DNA of 64,000 bases, taken from Helicobacter sp. GTDB taxonomy: Bacteria > Campylobacterota > Campylobacteria > Campylobacterales > Helicobacteraceae. Numbering within the stretch: the stretch's first letter is position 1; each line of letters starts with the position of its first letter. Positions 34,427 through 43,830 of this stretch are shown here, in pieces. The stretch spans positions 1-64,000 of the forward strand of contig NZ_JAAVGY010000005.1 in the NCBI RefSeq assembly GCF_014799995.1, written 5' to 3'. The notes beneath the pieces were generated by a model. The model was given only the letters and a program-made list of their open reading frames with translations. It was not told the origin of the DNA and made no database searches. The translations under genes were made by a program, and so were the position numbers.

Positions 34427-37400
34427 ATGTTTTCAAGATTCTTTATCAATCGCCCCGCATTCTCGGCTGTGGTTTCTATCATTATCGTCATTGCAGGGCT
34501 CTTATGCCTCTTTAATCTCCCGATAGAACAATACCCAAAGCTTGTTCCGACACAAATTGTCGTGAGTGCAAACTATCCCGGAGCGAGTGCCGAAACGATT
34601 TCGACTAATGTCGCGAGTATCCTAGAAAATAGCATTAATGGTGTGGAGGGAATGATTTATATCCGCACCTCTACTACCTCAAGCGGCACAATGAATTTGA
34701 GTGTTTTTTTCAACAACGATGCCAACCCTGATATGGCTGTTGTGAATGTCAATAATCGCGTGCAAGCCGTTCTTAGCCAACTTCCTAGCGAGGTACAAAG
34801 GCTCGGTGTTACGGTGCGCAAGAACTCCACAGCGGTCGTTGGGCTCTACCATCTCTATTCAGAAAATCCTAATTTTTCGCAACTCTATCTAGCAAATTAT
34901 GCAATTTTGAATATCATCGATGAACTTAAAAGGATTCAGGGAATCGGCGATGTGGATTTATGGAGTCGTTCAGATTATGCTATGCGGATATGGTTGCTTC
35001 CCGATAAACTCGCATTATTCAATCTCACGCCCCTTGATGTTATTGACAAAATTGCCGAGCAAAATGCGCAATTTGCGCCCGGAAAGCTTGGTGCAGAACC
35101 CATTGCACAAAGCGAATTTGCCTATACAATCGTTACACAAGGGCTATTCTCTACCCCCGAAGAATTTGAGAATATCATCATCAAAGCAAATGCCGATGGT
35201 TCTGCATTGCGGCTCAAAGATGTTGCACGTGTGGAACTTGGTGCGCAAGAATACCTCACCTCAAATTTCTACAACTCCACACCGTCCGTACCGCTGCGAA
35301 TCACTTTGCAACCCGGCGCAAATATTCTCGATGTGGCAAACAATGTCCAAGCCACAATGGAACGATTATCGCAAAAATTTCCCGAGGGAATCAAATATTC
35401 TAATCCCTTTCGCCCCACAGAATTTATCGTAGAATCCATAAAAGAGGTGATGAAAACATTTATAGAAGCCATTATTCTTGTCGTGTTGATTATCTATGTT
35501 TTTCTAGGAAATTGGCGCGCAACGATTATTCCGTGTATTGCGATTCCTGTTTCGCTCATTGGCACTTTTATCGGGCTCTATCTCTTTGGTTTTACGATTA
35601 ATTTGCTCACGCTTTTTGGGCTTATTCTTGCGATTGGAATCGTGGTTGATGACGCAATTATTGTGATTGAAAATGTCGAGCGCATTATGCACCAAGAGCA
35701 CCTAAACGCCAAAGAAGCCACGATTCAATCTATGCGCGAAATCACCGCACCTGTGATTGCCATTGTCTTGGTTCTAAGCGCCGTATTTATCCCCGTTGCC
35801 TTTATGGGAGGATTTAGTGGAGAGATTTACCGCCAATTTGCGATTACAATTGTGATTTCTGTCGTGATTTCAGGCTGTGTTGCGCTCACTCTCACGCCGA
35901 GTTTGTGTGCAATCTATCTCAAGCCAACAGAATCAAAACCTTTTTATCTCATCGCTAAATTTGATGCGTTTTTTGAGAGGCTCACTTTTAAATTTTCCCA
36001 ACAAGTCGCAAAGGTTCTTAAGAGAGGCTTGCTCTTTCTCTGCCTCTTGGCTGTCATGCTCTTTGCGACTTACGAGCTTTTCCAAAAAACACCACGTTCA
36101 CTTGTCCCCGCAGAGGATATGGGGATTGTGCAAATCCATACGATTCTGCCCGAAGCCGCATCGCTTTCGCGCACAACACAGGTGCAAAAAGACTTAATTG
36201 CCACTTTGGAAAACAATCCGCTGATTGCCGAGATGACAACAATTGCTGGTTTTAGCTTTCTTTCGCAAGGTTTTAAAAGCAATGGCGGCATAGGATTCTA
36301 TCGCCTCATCGATTGGAGCGAACGTAAAGATAAAAGCAAAAGCGATAGAGCATTCATTCAAAATATCACCAAAGAATTGCAAAGCTATCCTGACGCGCGA
36401 TTTATCGCCAATCAAGCACCAACGATTATCGGGCTCGATTCGAGCGGCGTCAATGTCTATATCCAAAGCAAAGAGGGCGGGAGCTTGGAAGAGCTCAAAA
36501 AATACACCGATTTAATGGTGCAAGAAGCATTGAAACGTAAAGAGATTCGTAATGCCTTTACGAGTCTATCGGTGAATACACCTCAAGTCTCTGTCTATTT
36601 AGATAGAGAAAAGGCAGCAGCCCTTAATGTCAATATCTATGATGTGTTTCGCACAATGCAGGTAACTTTTGGCAACTATTATATTAACAATTTCGAGCTA
36701 TTTAATCGCACATTTCGTGTGATTGCACAAAGTGAACAAGACTATCGACAAAGCCCCGAAGACTTAAAATATGTCTTTGTCAAGTCCCAAGATGGCAACT
36801 TTGTTCCTCTAAGCTCTCTTTTGCGATTCCAATATGTCATCGGCGCAGAGATTGTGAATCGTTTTAACCTCTTTCCTGCCGCGCAAATCATCGGCTATCC
36901 AAACGAGGGCTATTCGAGCGGCGATACGATAGCGGCAATCGAAGAAATTGCCGCAGAGATTTTGCCACAAGGCTATGACATCGCCTATTTTGGCTCGACT
37001 TATCAAGAAAAAGTCAGCCAAAGCAGCGGCGCAACGGCTTTTATCTTTGGGCTTGTCTTTGTCTTCTTGATTCTCGTTGCACAATACGAACGTTGGCTCA
37101 TGCCTCTATGTGTACTTAGCGCCGTTCCCTTTGCACTTTTTGGGGCAATCTTGGCAACATTTTTGCGAGGATTAGAAAATGATATTTACTTCCAAGTCGG
37201 GCTACTCGTCCTCATTGCACTTGCTGCAAAAAACGCAATTTTGATTGTTGAATTTGCAATGCAACTTAGGGAAAAAGAGGACAAAAGCATTATCGAATCT
37301 GCCATTGGTGCGGCAAAATTGCGATTCCGTCCGATTATCATGACATCGCTCGCATTTAGCATGGGTGTTTTACCGCTCGCAATCAGCAGCGGCGCGGGGA

Positions 37401-37543
37401 GTTTGAGCCGCCATTCTATCGCCACAGGCGTGCTTGGAGGCATGCTCGCTGCGACATTTTTAGCCGTGTTTTTTATCCCGCTATTCTATGTGTATCTTGC
37501 AAATTTGAGCGAATGGATTCAGAAAAAACGAGGGAAAGCATAG
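34427..37543 (+). CDS. RND-family multidrug efflux permease (HAE1/AcrB type)
   Basis: A 1,038-residue inner-membrane pump with twelve membrane helices and two large periplasmic loops. It starts MFSRFFINRPAFSAVVSIII, typical of HAE1. The proton-relay Asp pair lies in GIVVDDAIIVIENVERIM in helix 4. GRxDxAYF-like segments and LVLIALAAKNAILIVEF in helix 10 are conserved. It would export drugs or bile salts using the proton gradient. No membrane-fusion protein or outer-membrane channel gene is adjacent, so it must share these with another operon. A TACAAT -10 precedes it. Confidence 0.93.
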   Translation: MFSRFFINRPAFSAVVSIIIVIAGLLCLFNLPIEQYPKLVPTQIVVSANYPGASAETISTNVASILENSINGVEGMIYIRTSTTSSGTMNLSVFFNNDANPDMAVVNVNNRVQAVLSQLPSEVQRLGVTVRKNSTAVVGLYHLYSENPNFSQLYLANYAILNIIDELKRIQGIGDVDLWSRSDYAMRIWLLPDKLALFNLTPLDVIDKIAEQNAQFAPGKLGAEPIAQSEFAYTIVTQGLFSTPEEFENIIIKANADGSALRLKDVARVELGAQEYLTSNFYNSTPSVPLRITLQPGANILDVANNVQATMERLSQKFPEGIKYSNPFRPTEFIVESIKEVMKTFIEAIILVVLIIYVFLGNWRATIIPCIAIPVSLIGTFIGLYLFGFTINLLTLFGLILAIGIVVDDAIIVIENVERIMHQEHLNAKEATIQSMREITAPVIAIVLVLSAVFIPVAFMGGFSGEIYRQFAITIVISVVISGCVALTLTPSLCAIYLKPTESKPFYLIAKFDAFFERLTFKFSQQVAKVLKRGLLFLCLLAVMLFATYELFQKTPRSLVPAEDMGIVQIHTILPEAASLSRTTQVQKDLIATLENNPLIAEMTTIAGFSFLSQGFKSNGGIGFYRLIDWSERKDKSKSDRAFIQNITKELQSYPDARFIANQAPTIIGLDSSGVNVYIQSKEGGSLEELKKYTDLMVQEALKRKEIRNAFTSLSVNTPQVSVYLDREKAAALNVNIYDVFRTMQVTFGNYYINNFELFNRTFRVIAQSEQDYRQSPEDLKYVFVKSQDGNFVPLSSLLRFQYVIGAEIVNRFNLFPAAQIIGYPNEGYSSGDTIAAIEEIAAEILPQGYDIAYFGSTYQEKVSQSSGATAFIFGLVFVFLILVAQYERWLMPLCVLSAVPFALFGAILATFLRGLENDIYFQVGLLVLIALAAKNAILIVEFAMQLREKEDKSIIESAIGAAKLRFRPIIMTSLAFSMGVLPLAISSGAGSLSRHSIATGVLGGMLAATFLAVFFIPLFYVYLANLSEWIQKKRGKA

Positions 37544-37562
37544 AATCTTTCGTCAAGATTCT
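37542..37562 (+). terminator. Hairpin at the end of the RND gene
   Basis: AGAATCTT and AAGATTCT form a perfect 8-bp stem with a 5-base loop at the stop codon. The tail has few T residues. Confidence 0.4.
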
Positions 37563-37771
37563 TATTCGCACAGACAAAAGAGAGGGATTCAAGATTCTTT
37601 TTTGTTATAGCAATACACTCTCTTGCTTAATTTTTCCAAATCTTTGTTTCTTGAAAAATCCCTTGAAGTCTTTTTTGGAAAAATACTCTTGGAACGAAAC
37701 TGATACCAATCCCTTTGAGGTTCGCCAATAATCTACTATCAGCCACTTACAAATCCTTTAAATCAATGTGT

Positions 37772-37803
37772 TTGCGAGAAGTCCAACGAAGACTTCCTCG
37801 CAA
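37772..37803. repeat. REP-like hairpin between convergent RND and argG
   Basis: TTGCGAGAAGTC pairs with GACTTCCTCGCAA with one bulged base and a short loop. Related TTGCGAG/CTCGCAA pieces occur near 48540, 60785, 60890 and 62740, always at gene 3' ends. The rest of the 288-base gap (37544-37831) has no recognisable gene. Confidence 0.55.
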
Positions 37804-37831
37804 TTTCAATGTTTGCGACTCTAGTTCATTA

Positions 37832-39046
37832 TTATTTGCGAGTTTTACCCGAAATGATGAATCGCAAGGCATTAAGCTTGATAAAGCCTCCCGCATCACT
37901 TTGATTATAAACAGAATCCTCTTCAAAAGTGCTATATGCGGCATTGAATAGGGAATTTTTGGATTCTCTCCCTAGCACGACGACATTACCTTTATAAAGC
38001 TCCAATTTCACAACGCCCTCAACTTTTTGCTGTGTTTTGTCAATCAAAGCCTGCAAAGCCTCGCGCTCTGGGCTAAACCAATAACCATTATAGATTAAGC
38101 TGGCATATTTTGGCATTATTTCATCTTTTAAATGCGCTTCTTCCCTATCTAAACATAAAGATTCCATTGCGCGATGTGCTTTAAGATAAATCGTCCCACC
38201 GGGAGTTTCATAACAACCGCGTGATTTCATACCCACATAACGATTTTCTACCAAATCTAAACGCCCGATTCCATTGCAAGAACCCAATTCGTTTAATTTA
38301 TGCCAAAAATTTGCTGGTGTTAATTTTTCACCATTGATTGCAATTCCATCGCCATTTTTAAATTCAATCGTAATCACCTCTGCTTTGTCTGGAGCGTCTT
38401 TTGGTGAAACACTCCACCGCCACATATCCTCTTCTGGAGCGATATTTGGATTTTCTAAAATCTGCCCTTCATAACTAATATGCAACAAATTTGCGTCCAT
38501 AGAATAAGGAGATTTGTTTGCCTTTTTCTCAATCGGAATCCCGGCAGATTCTGCATATTCTAACAACCTTTCACGGCTATTTAAATCCCATTCTCTCCAA
38601 GGGGCGATGACTTTAATGTCTGGATTGAGCGCATACGCACCGATTTCAAAGCGCACTTGGTCATTTCCCTTACCTGTCGCACCATGAGAAATCGCGTCTG
38701 CTCCGACTTTGTTTGCAATTTCTACCAAATGTTTGGTAATCAAAGGACGTGCAATGCTTGTTCCCAATAAATATTCGCCCTCATAGATGGTATTTGCGCG
38801 AAACATAGGAAACACAAAATCTCGGATAAATTCTTCACGCAAATCTTCAATAAAGATATTTTCGGGCTTGATTCCTAGTTTCTGTGCTTTTGCGCGTGCA
38901 GGCTCTACTTCTTCACCTTGTCCAATGTCCGCAGTGAAAGTTACAACTTCACAATGATAATTATCTCCAAGCCATTTTAAAATCACACTTGTATCTAAAC
39001 CCCCGCTATAAGCAAGCACAACTTTTTTGATATTTTTTTTGCTCAT
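37832..39046 (-). CDS. argG: Argininosuccinate synthase
   Basis: 404 residues, the normal family length. The N-terminal ATP pyrophosphatase loop is VVLAYSGGLDTSVILKWL. DAISHGATGKGNDQVRFE and EKKANKSPYSMDANLLHISY are the citrulline/aspartate-binding regions. It joins citrulline and aspartate using ATP in arginine synthesis. AAGGAG precedes the ATG. It is a single gene on the minus strand, divergent from the S4 protein. Confidence 0.97.
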   Translation of the reverse strand: MSKKNIKKVVLAYSGGLDTSVILKWLGDNYHCEVVTFTADIGQGEEVEPARAKAQKLGIKPENIFIEDLREEFIRDFVFPMFRANTIYEGEYLLGTSIARPLITKHLVEIANKVGADAISHGATGKGNDQVRFEIGAYALNPDIKVIAPWREWDLNSRERLLEYAESAGIPIEKKANKSPYSMDANLLHISYEGQILENPNIAPEEDMWRWSVSPKDAPDKAEVITIEFKNGDGIAINGEKLTPANFWHKLNELGSCNGIGRLDLVENRYVGMKSRGCYETPGGTIYLKAHRAMESLCLDREEAHLKDEIMPKYASLIYNGYWFSPEREALQALIDKTQQKVEGVVKLELYKGNVVVLGRESKNSLFNAAYSTFEEDSVYNQSDAGGFIKLNALRFIISGKTRK

Positions 39047-39130
39047 TTTCCACTCCTTAAAAATTTTGTGTTATTATAGCAACAATTTAATATTGTTTTG
39101 GCTACAATTTTGTAAATTTTAAGGACAAAA

Positions 39131-39388
39131 ATGCGTGTGGATAAATTTCTCAATGCCGTCAATCTTACAAAAAGACGTTCTATTGCACAAGATATGCTTG
39201 CAAATGGTGTAGTCAAAATTAATGGAATCGCGCTGAAAGCAAGTCGTGATATTAAGGTTGGAGATGTAATTGAAATCGCTTATTTAGAAAAATCACGATT
39301 CTACCAAGTTCTCCAAATCCCCGAGCAAAAAACGATTAAGAAAAACGAATCGCATTTGTATTATAAAGAGTGCGAGGGGAAAGCGTGA
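39131..39388 (+). CDS. S4-domain RNA-binding protein
   Basis: An 85-residue protein, mostly one S4 domain: MRVDKFLNAVNLTKRRSIAQ, then NGVVKINGIALKASRDIKVGDVIEI. It is similar to Hsp15/RlbA-type ribosome-associated proteins, and an equivalent stands next to a phosphorylase-like gene in H. pylori. AAGGAC precedes the ATG. Its stop overlaps the GTG of the next gene by four bases (GTGA). Confidence 0.88.
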   Translation: MRVDKFLNAVNLTKRRSIAQDMLANGVVKINGIALKASRDIKVGDVIEIAYLEKSRFYQVLQIPEQKTIKKNESHLYYKECEGKA

Positions 39389-39951
39389 TTTATTGTGCGG
39401 GAAAAATAGAAACCTTTTCATTTGCCAAAAGCATTGGTGTGGGATTAATAGAATCTGCTACGAATTTAACACGTTCTGTTTTGTATGATAAGCCCGATGA
39501 AATCGTTTTCGTTGGCACTTGTGGTGCTTATACAGATTCTATTCCTTTGCTTGAAATCTTTGAATCACAAAGTGCTGCCAATATAGAATTGTCCTTTTTG
39601 CAAAAACAATCTTACACTCCTTTGAATAATTTTTTAACTAATGTTTCATGTGAAACAATAATGAAAGATTCCGATGCTATTCTCAAGCAAAAGCTAAAGA
39701 TTGTTAATTCTAGCAATTATATCACCACAGATTCTACGCTCGCCAAAAAATTTTCAAGTCTTGGAATCGCTTATGAAAATATGGAATTTTTCAGTATCTT
39801 ACAAGTCGCAAACACATTTAAATTACCCGCACTTGGAATCTTTTGTGTTACCAATTATGCACACGAAAATGCTCAAAAAGAATTTTTCGCTCACCACAAA
39901 AATGCAATGGAAAAATTAGAATCCTATATCCATACAAAGTTAAAGAGTTGA
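39385..39951 (+). CDS. Nucleoside phosphorylase-like protein
   Basis: A 188-residue product from GTG 39385, preceded by GAGGGGA. It shows VGLIESATNLTRSVLYDKPDEIVFVGTCGAYTD-type segments, an early Gly-rich phosphate site, and YENMEFFSILQVANTF, which corresponds to the purine-ribose-binding (ExMExxA) part of the PNP/UDP family. It is shorter than true phosphorylases, so the substrate is uncertain. It is coupled to the S4 gene by overlap and followed by rlmN after 23 bases. Confidence 0.75.
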   Translation: MIYCAGKIETFSFAKSIGVGLIESATNLTRSVLYDKPDEIVFVGTCGAYTDSIPLLEIFESQSAANIELSFLQKQSYTPLNNFLTNVSCETIMKDSDAILKQKLKIVNSSNYITTDSTLAKKFSSLGIAYENMEFFSILQVANTFKLPALGIFCVTNYAHENAQKEFFAHHKNAMEKLESYIHTKLKS

Positions 39952-39974
39952 ACCAATCTTCAAGAAAGGCTACA

Positions 39975-41042
39975 ATGGACGCACCAGAGCAAACAAAAAA
40001 ACAAAATATTTTTGATTTGACTTTGGAGGAGCTAGGTGCTACATTAGAAAAATCAGGATTCCAAAAGTTCCGCGCCAAACAAATTTATCATTGGCTTTAT
40101 ATCTGCTATGAAGAGAATTTCAATGCGATGAATAATCTACCAAAAGACTTAAGAGATTATTTAAAGGAATATTTTACAACCCAAAATGTTAGCATTCACA
40201 AAAAGGAACAAAGTCTTGATGGAAGCATCAAATATTTATTCAAGACAAAAGATAATCTGACTTACGAAGCAGTCTTTTTGAAAATGAAAGAGGATAAATT
40301 TACCCTTTGTTTGTCCTCACAAATTGGCTGTAAAGTAGGTTGTAGTTTTTGCCTAACAGCCAAAGGAGGATTTGTCAGAAATTTAAGTGCAGGAGAAATC
40401 GTTTATCAAGTTTTTGCAATCAAAAACGACCAAAATATTCCTAGCAACAAAGCAATTAACATTGTCTATATGGGTATGGGTGAGCCGCTAGACAACTTGA
40501 CAAATGTCGCACAATGTATCCATATCTTGAGCGAATTAAATGGTTTGAGCATTTCCGTAAGCCGACAAACGATTTCTACTAGCGGAATCGCACCAAAAAT
40601 CAAAAAACTTGGCACATTAAATTTAGGTGTGCAGCTTGCGATTTCTTTACACGCAGTCAATGATGACTTGCGCACCAAACTAATGCCAATCAACAAGGCT
40701 TATAATATCCAAACGATTATTGATGAAGTTGCTGCCTTTCCTATCAATAGTCGCAAACGCATAATGTTTGAATATCTTGTCATTGATGGATTAAACGATG
40801 ATTTAAAGAGTGCTAAAAAGCTCGTTTCACTTCTGAATAAAATCAAGGCAAAAGTCAATCTCATTTATTTCAATCCTTATGAGGGTAGTCCATACAATAG
40901 ACCCAAAAAAGAAAAAGTTGAGGCATTTCGTGAATTTTTACTTAAAAAGGGTTTGCTCTGCACGATTAGAGAATCCAAAGGCTTGGACATTAGTGCCGCG
41001 TGCGGACAACTAAGAGAACGAGAAATTAATCAAAAAGGATAA
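39975..41042 (+). CDS. rlmN: 23S rRNA (A2503-C2)/tRNA methyltransferase RlmN
   Basis: A 355-residue radical-SAM enzyme. The iron-sulfur cluster motif Cx3Cx2C is in GCKVGCSFCLTAKGGF; VYMGMGEPLDNL binds SAM; the methyl-carrying C-terminal Cys lies in DISAACGQL, with a second Cys in the CxxC loop. It methylates A2503 of 23S rRNA and A37 of some tRNAs. ATG 39975 follows AAGAAAGG; the reading frame is open further upstream but overlaps the previous gene. Confidence 0.96.
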   Translation: MDAPEQTKKQNIFDLTLEELGATLEKSGFQKFRAKQIYHWLYICYEENFNAMNNLPKDLRDYLKEYFTTQNVSIHKKEQSLDGSIKYLFKTKDNLTYEAVFLKMKEDKFTLCLSSQIGCKVGCSFCLTAKGGFVRNLSAGEIVYQVFAIKNDQNIPSNKAINIVYMGMGEPLDNLTNVAQCIHILSELNGLSISVSRQTISTSGIAPKIKKLGTLNLGVQLAISLHAVNDDLRTKLMPINKAYNIQTIIDEVAAFPINSRKRIMFEYLVIDGLNDDLKSAKKLVSLLNKIKAKVNLIYFNPYEGSPYNRPKKEKVEAFREFLLKKGLLCTIRESKGLDISAACGQLREREINQKG

Positions 41043-41045
41043 AGA

Positions 41046-41138
41046 TGAGTTTGCTAGATATTGTAATGATTGTATTTTTAGCAGTGGTATTTATCATAGG
41101 TATGGGTACGTTTTTGTATTATGCCTATAAAAAATAAT
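41046..41138 (+). CDS. Small membrane protein (30 residues)
   Basis: ATG 41046 is three bases after the rlmN stop, with AAAAGGA at good spacing. The product is a single membrane helix (IVMIVFLAVVFIIGMGTFLY) with a short acidic start and a YKK end. It is probably translated from the rlmN mRNA. No known family. Confidence 0.55.
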
Positions 41139-41220
41139 AATGGCTCAATAACCACTATATAGGCAAAACTCTAAAGCCCTCTTAAATTCTTAATATTGTA
41201 TCGTGAAATTACAGAGTAAA

Positions 41221-41295
41221 TTAACGAAACCAATAAAAAACTTTAAAAAACAAAATCAAAAGCAATACAAAAAATAAGAAAAAAGAAAGTGCCAT
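41221..41295 (-). CDS. Candidate 24-residue hydrophobic peptide
   Basis: Minus-strand ATG 41295 to TAA 41221. GAGGA stands six bases upstream and a perfect TATAAT is 30 bases upstream. The peptide is almost wholly hydrophobic (LSFFLFFVLLLILFF) with Lys, Trp and Arg at the end, like type I toxin peptides or small membrane subunits. It lies in the 410-base gap 41139-41548, whose only other content seen is the ilvC promoter. Confidence 0.4.
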   Translation of the reverse strand: MALSFFLFFVLLLILFFKVFYWFR

Positions 41296-41324
41296 TGCGA
41301 ATCCTCATCAAAGTCGTTTATAAG

Positions 41325-41330
41325 ATTATA
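41325..41330 (-). promoter_or_regulatory. -10 for the small minus-strand peptide
   Basis: TATAAT on the minus strand, 30 bases before ATG 41295, giving a leader of about 20 bases. Confidence 0.4.
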
Positions 41331-41507
41331 CCATTTTACTCTCTCTTTATAGTAGAACTTCTGCACAAACCTATTCAAATCTTTCAATAAAGCAATATGT
41401 AATAATGGGATTCCAAAATAGCCCAAGAATAAAAACTCTAAAATCTCTCCAAACCCAAAAGCAAATTAAATTCTATTTGGCAAAGTCTCCACTAAGGAAA
41501 AATGCAA

Positions 41508-41513
41508 TATAAT
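41508..41513 (+). promoter_or_regulatory. -10 of ilvC
   Basis: TATAAT lies 35 bases before the ilvC ATG. AAGAGGAAA serves as the ribosome site. Confidence 0.55.
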
Positions 41514-41548
41514 CACGAATATTACATTTCACTTAAAAAGAGGAAACA

Positions 41549-42574
41549 ATGGCATTAAAAGTTTATTACGACAAAGACTGCGATTTAGGACTTATCAAAA
41601 AGAAAAAAGTTGCAATTATTGGCTTTGGCTCTCAAGGACACGCACACGCAGAAAACTTGCGCGATTCCGGTGTAGAAGTAGCAATCGGACTTTATAAAGG
41701 TGGCAAAAGCTGGGCAAAAGCGGAAGCCAAAAACTTTAAAGTATTAGAAGTAAGCGAAGCAACAAAGTGGGCAGACTTAGTAATGATTCTAATCCCTGAT
41801 GAATTGCAAGCCGATGTATTCACGCGCGATATTGAACCAAATTTAAATGAGGACCAAATTATTGCATTTGGGCACGGATTTAATGTGCATTTCGGACAAA
41901 TCAAAGCACCAAAAGGTGTGGGCGTGATTATGGTTGCACCCAAAGCTCCCGGACATACCGTGCGCAGTGAGTTTGTCAAAGGTGGTGGAATCCCTGATTT
42001 GATTGCCGTAGAACAAGACACAAGCAAAGGTGACGCAAAAGCCATTGCATTAAGCTATGCAAGCGCAATCGGTGGCGGACGCAGTGGAATCATTGAAACA
42101 ACTTTCAAAGACGAAACGGAAACCGACCTATTTGGCGAACAAGCTGTGCTTTGTGGTGGCGTCTCTAGCTTGGTGAAAGCTGGATTTGAAACACTCGTTG
42201 AAGCTGGTTATCCTGAAGAAATGGCATATTTTGAATGCTTGCACGAGTTAAAACTTATCGTGGATTTAATCTACCAAGGAGGTTTGGCAGATATGCGCTA
42301 TTCTATCTCCAACACAGCGGAATATGGCGATATGATAAGCGGACCACGCGTCATCAACGAAGAATCCAAAAAGGCAATGCGTGCGATTTTGAAAGACATT
42401 CAGGGAGGTAAATTTGCAAAAGACTTTATCCTAGAACGCAAAGCAGGTTATGCAAGAATGAATGCGGAACGCAAAAATTTAGCAAATCACCCAATTGAAA
42501 AAGTCGGTACAAGACTTCGTGAAATGATGCCTTGGATTTCTGCGGGCAAACTTGTAGATAAAAGCAAAAACTAA
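41549..42574 (+). CDS. ilvC: Ketol-acid reductoisomerase
   Basis: 341 residues, class I length. The Rossmann motif is VAIIGFGSQGHAHAENLRDSG. The knotted C-terminal domain has the Mg2+ ligands DETETDLFGEQ and ECLHELKLIVDLIYQGG. It converts acetolactate and acetohydroxybutyrate in valine, leucine and isoleucine synthesis with NADPH. It is a single gene closed by a strong hairpin. Confidence 0.97.
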   Translation: MALKVYYDKDCDLGLIKKKKVAIIGFGSQGHAHAENLRDSGVEVAIGLYKGGKSWAKAEAKNFKVLEVSEATKWADLVMILIPDELQADVFTRDIEPNLNEDQIIAFGHGFNVHFGQIKAPKGVGVIMVAPKAPGHTVRSEFVKGGGIPDLIAVEQDTSKGDAKAIALSYASAIGGGRSGIIETTFKDETETDLFGEQAVLCGGVSSLVKAGFETLVEAGYPEEMAYFECLHELKLIVDLIYQGGLADMRYSISNTAEYGDMISGPRVINEESKKAMRAILKDIQGGKFAKDFILERKAGYARMNAERKNLANHPIEKVGTRLREMMPWISAGKLVDKSKN

Positions 42575-42584
42575 CCAATGACTT

Positions 42585-42614
42585 TTTATGTTTGCAACTT
42601 TTTGCAAACATAAA
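42585..42614 (+). terminator. Rho-independent-like terminator of ilvC
   Basis: A perfect 13-bp stem (TTTATGTTTGCAA and its complement) with a 4-base loop starts 11 bases after the ilvC stop and is followed by TTTATG. The stem is AT-rich but long. Confidence 0.7.
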
Positions 42615-42687
42615 TTTATGCCACAGAATCTTTACAATCTCGCTCTTAACGCTTGATAAGATTTATCATTGCACTAAGGATTTAAAA

Positions 42688-43830
42688 TTGTTTTTCAATA
42701 AAAAATCTTTTCTAAGATCCGAAATCGCTAGACTCGCAAACGAGGGTTTGATTAACAGAACACAAGAAAGAGAGATTCTAAATTTTTATTCTCTTGATAA
42801 AGGTTCAGATTTTCCTTTTCTAGTCGTCTTTGCCTTTATCTTTATAGGGCTTTCTATCCTCACGCTTGTTGCTTATAATTGGCAAGAGATTCCGAATCTT
42901 TTAAAAACCTTTTTACTTCTCACCACACTTTTTGCCACGCATTTGGGAATATTTTACTCCAAAAGCCCCTTATTTAAGCAGAGTTTTGGAATCCTAAGTG
43001 GGTTTGCCTTACTTGCAAATATTGCTCTACTTTCACAAATTTATCATCTAGGGGAGGATACTGCTTTAGCCTTTTTAAGTGTGGGCTGTGTCGTATTGGT
43101 GTTGGCTTTTGCCCTCAAGTCCTCTGCCATTTTCCTTGTGGGCTATTTATTCACTAGTGTATGGTATTTTTTAAATCTTGTGGAATACTATCACTCTATG
43201 AGCTTATTTATTTGTATTATTGCGCTTGGAATTATCGTGCAGAGTGGAATCCTTTTTCCCATCTCCTTAAATGCAAAAAAGATTCTTGCTTTGCCTAATT
43301 TTATATTTCTTGGTTTGTATCTGTGCAAGATTCAGAAAGAGAGCTTAAACCTATCCGCTTTTGTATGGCTTTCTCTCATCATTTTAGGCTTTCATTTCAA
43401 GCCCTACAAAATTTATGCTTATTTTGCTTTGGCTTTAATCCTTGTTGTCTCAAGCTATTATCCTTTAGGGGATTCATTTTTGTCTCTCTCCTTTTCTTTA
43501 CCTATTTTGCTTGTCGTATTAGGCGTTGTGAATCTATATTTTAAACACTATCCTTTAGGGATTCTCATCATCGGTTTTGCTCTGATGGATTTTTATTCCC
43601 ATTTATACTCCCTAGATACAATAATTCACAAAGGGTTGTATTCCTTTTTAACACTTCTTTTAGGCATTCACCTCATCAAAGAAAACCATACAATCTCAGG
43701 ATTGTTTGTTTTGTGCTTGTTGGCGTTGGTGCGCTATTTGGATTTGTTGGGGGATTATATCGGCGCAAGTCTTATATTTTTGTGCTTTGGACTAGGATTG
43801 CTTTTGTTTGCAAGGAGAAAAAATGCTTAA
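42688..43830 (+). CDS. DUF2157-type membrane protein
   Basis: About 380 residues from TTG 42688, preceded by CTAAGGA. An N-terminal cytoplasmic helix pair (RSEIARLANEGLINRTQERE) is followed by about twelve membrane helices, as in the DUF2157 family. The function is unknown. In many bacteria this gene is followed by a GDYXXLXY-type protein, as here, with an eight-base overlap. Confidence 0.75.
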   Translation: MFFNKKSFLRSEIARLANEGLINRTQEREILNFYSLDKGSDFPFLVVFAFIFIGLSILTLVAYNWQEIPNLLKTFLLLTTLFATHLGIFYSKSPLFKQSFGILSGFALLANIALLSQIYHLGEDTALAFLSVGCVVLVLAFALKSSAIFLVGYLFTSVWYFLNLVEYYHSMSLFICIIALGIIVQSGILFPISLNAKKILALPNFIFLGLYLCKIQKESLNLSAFVWLSLIILGFHFKPYKIYAYFALALILVVSSYYPLGDSFLSLSFSLPILLVVLGVVNLYFKHYPLGILIIGFALMDFYSHLYSLDTIIHKGLYSFLTLLLGIHLIKENHTISGLFVLCLLALVRYLDLLGDYIGASLIFLCFGLGLLLFARRKNA

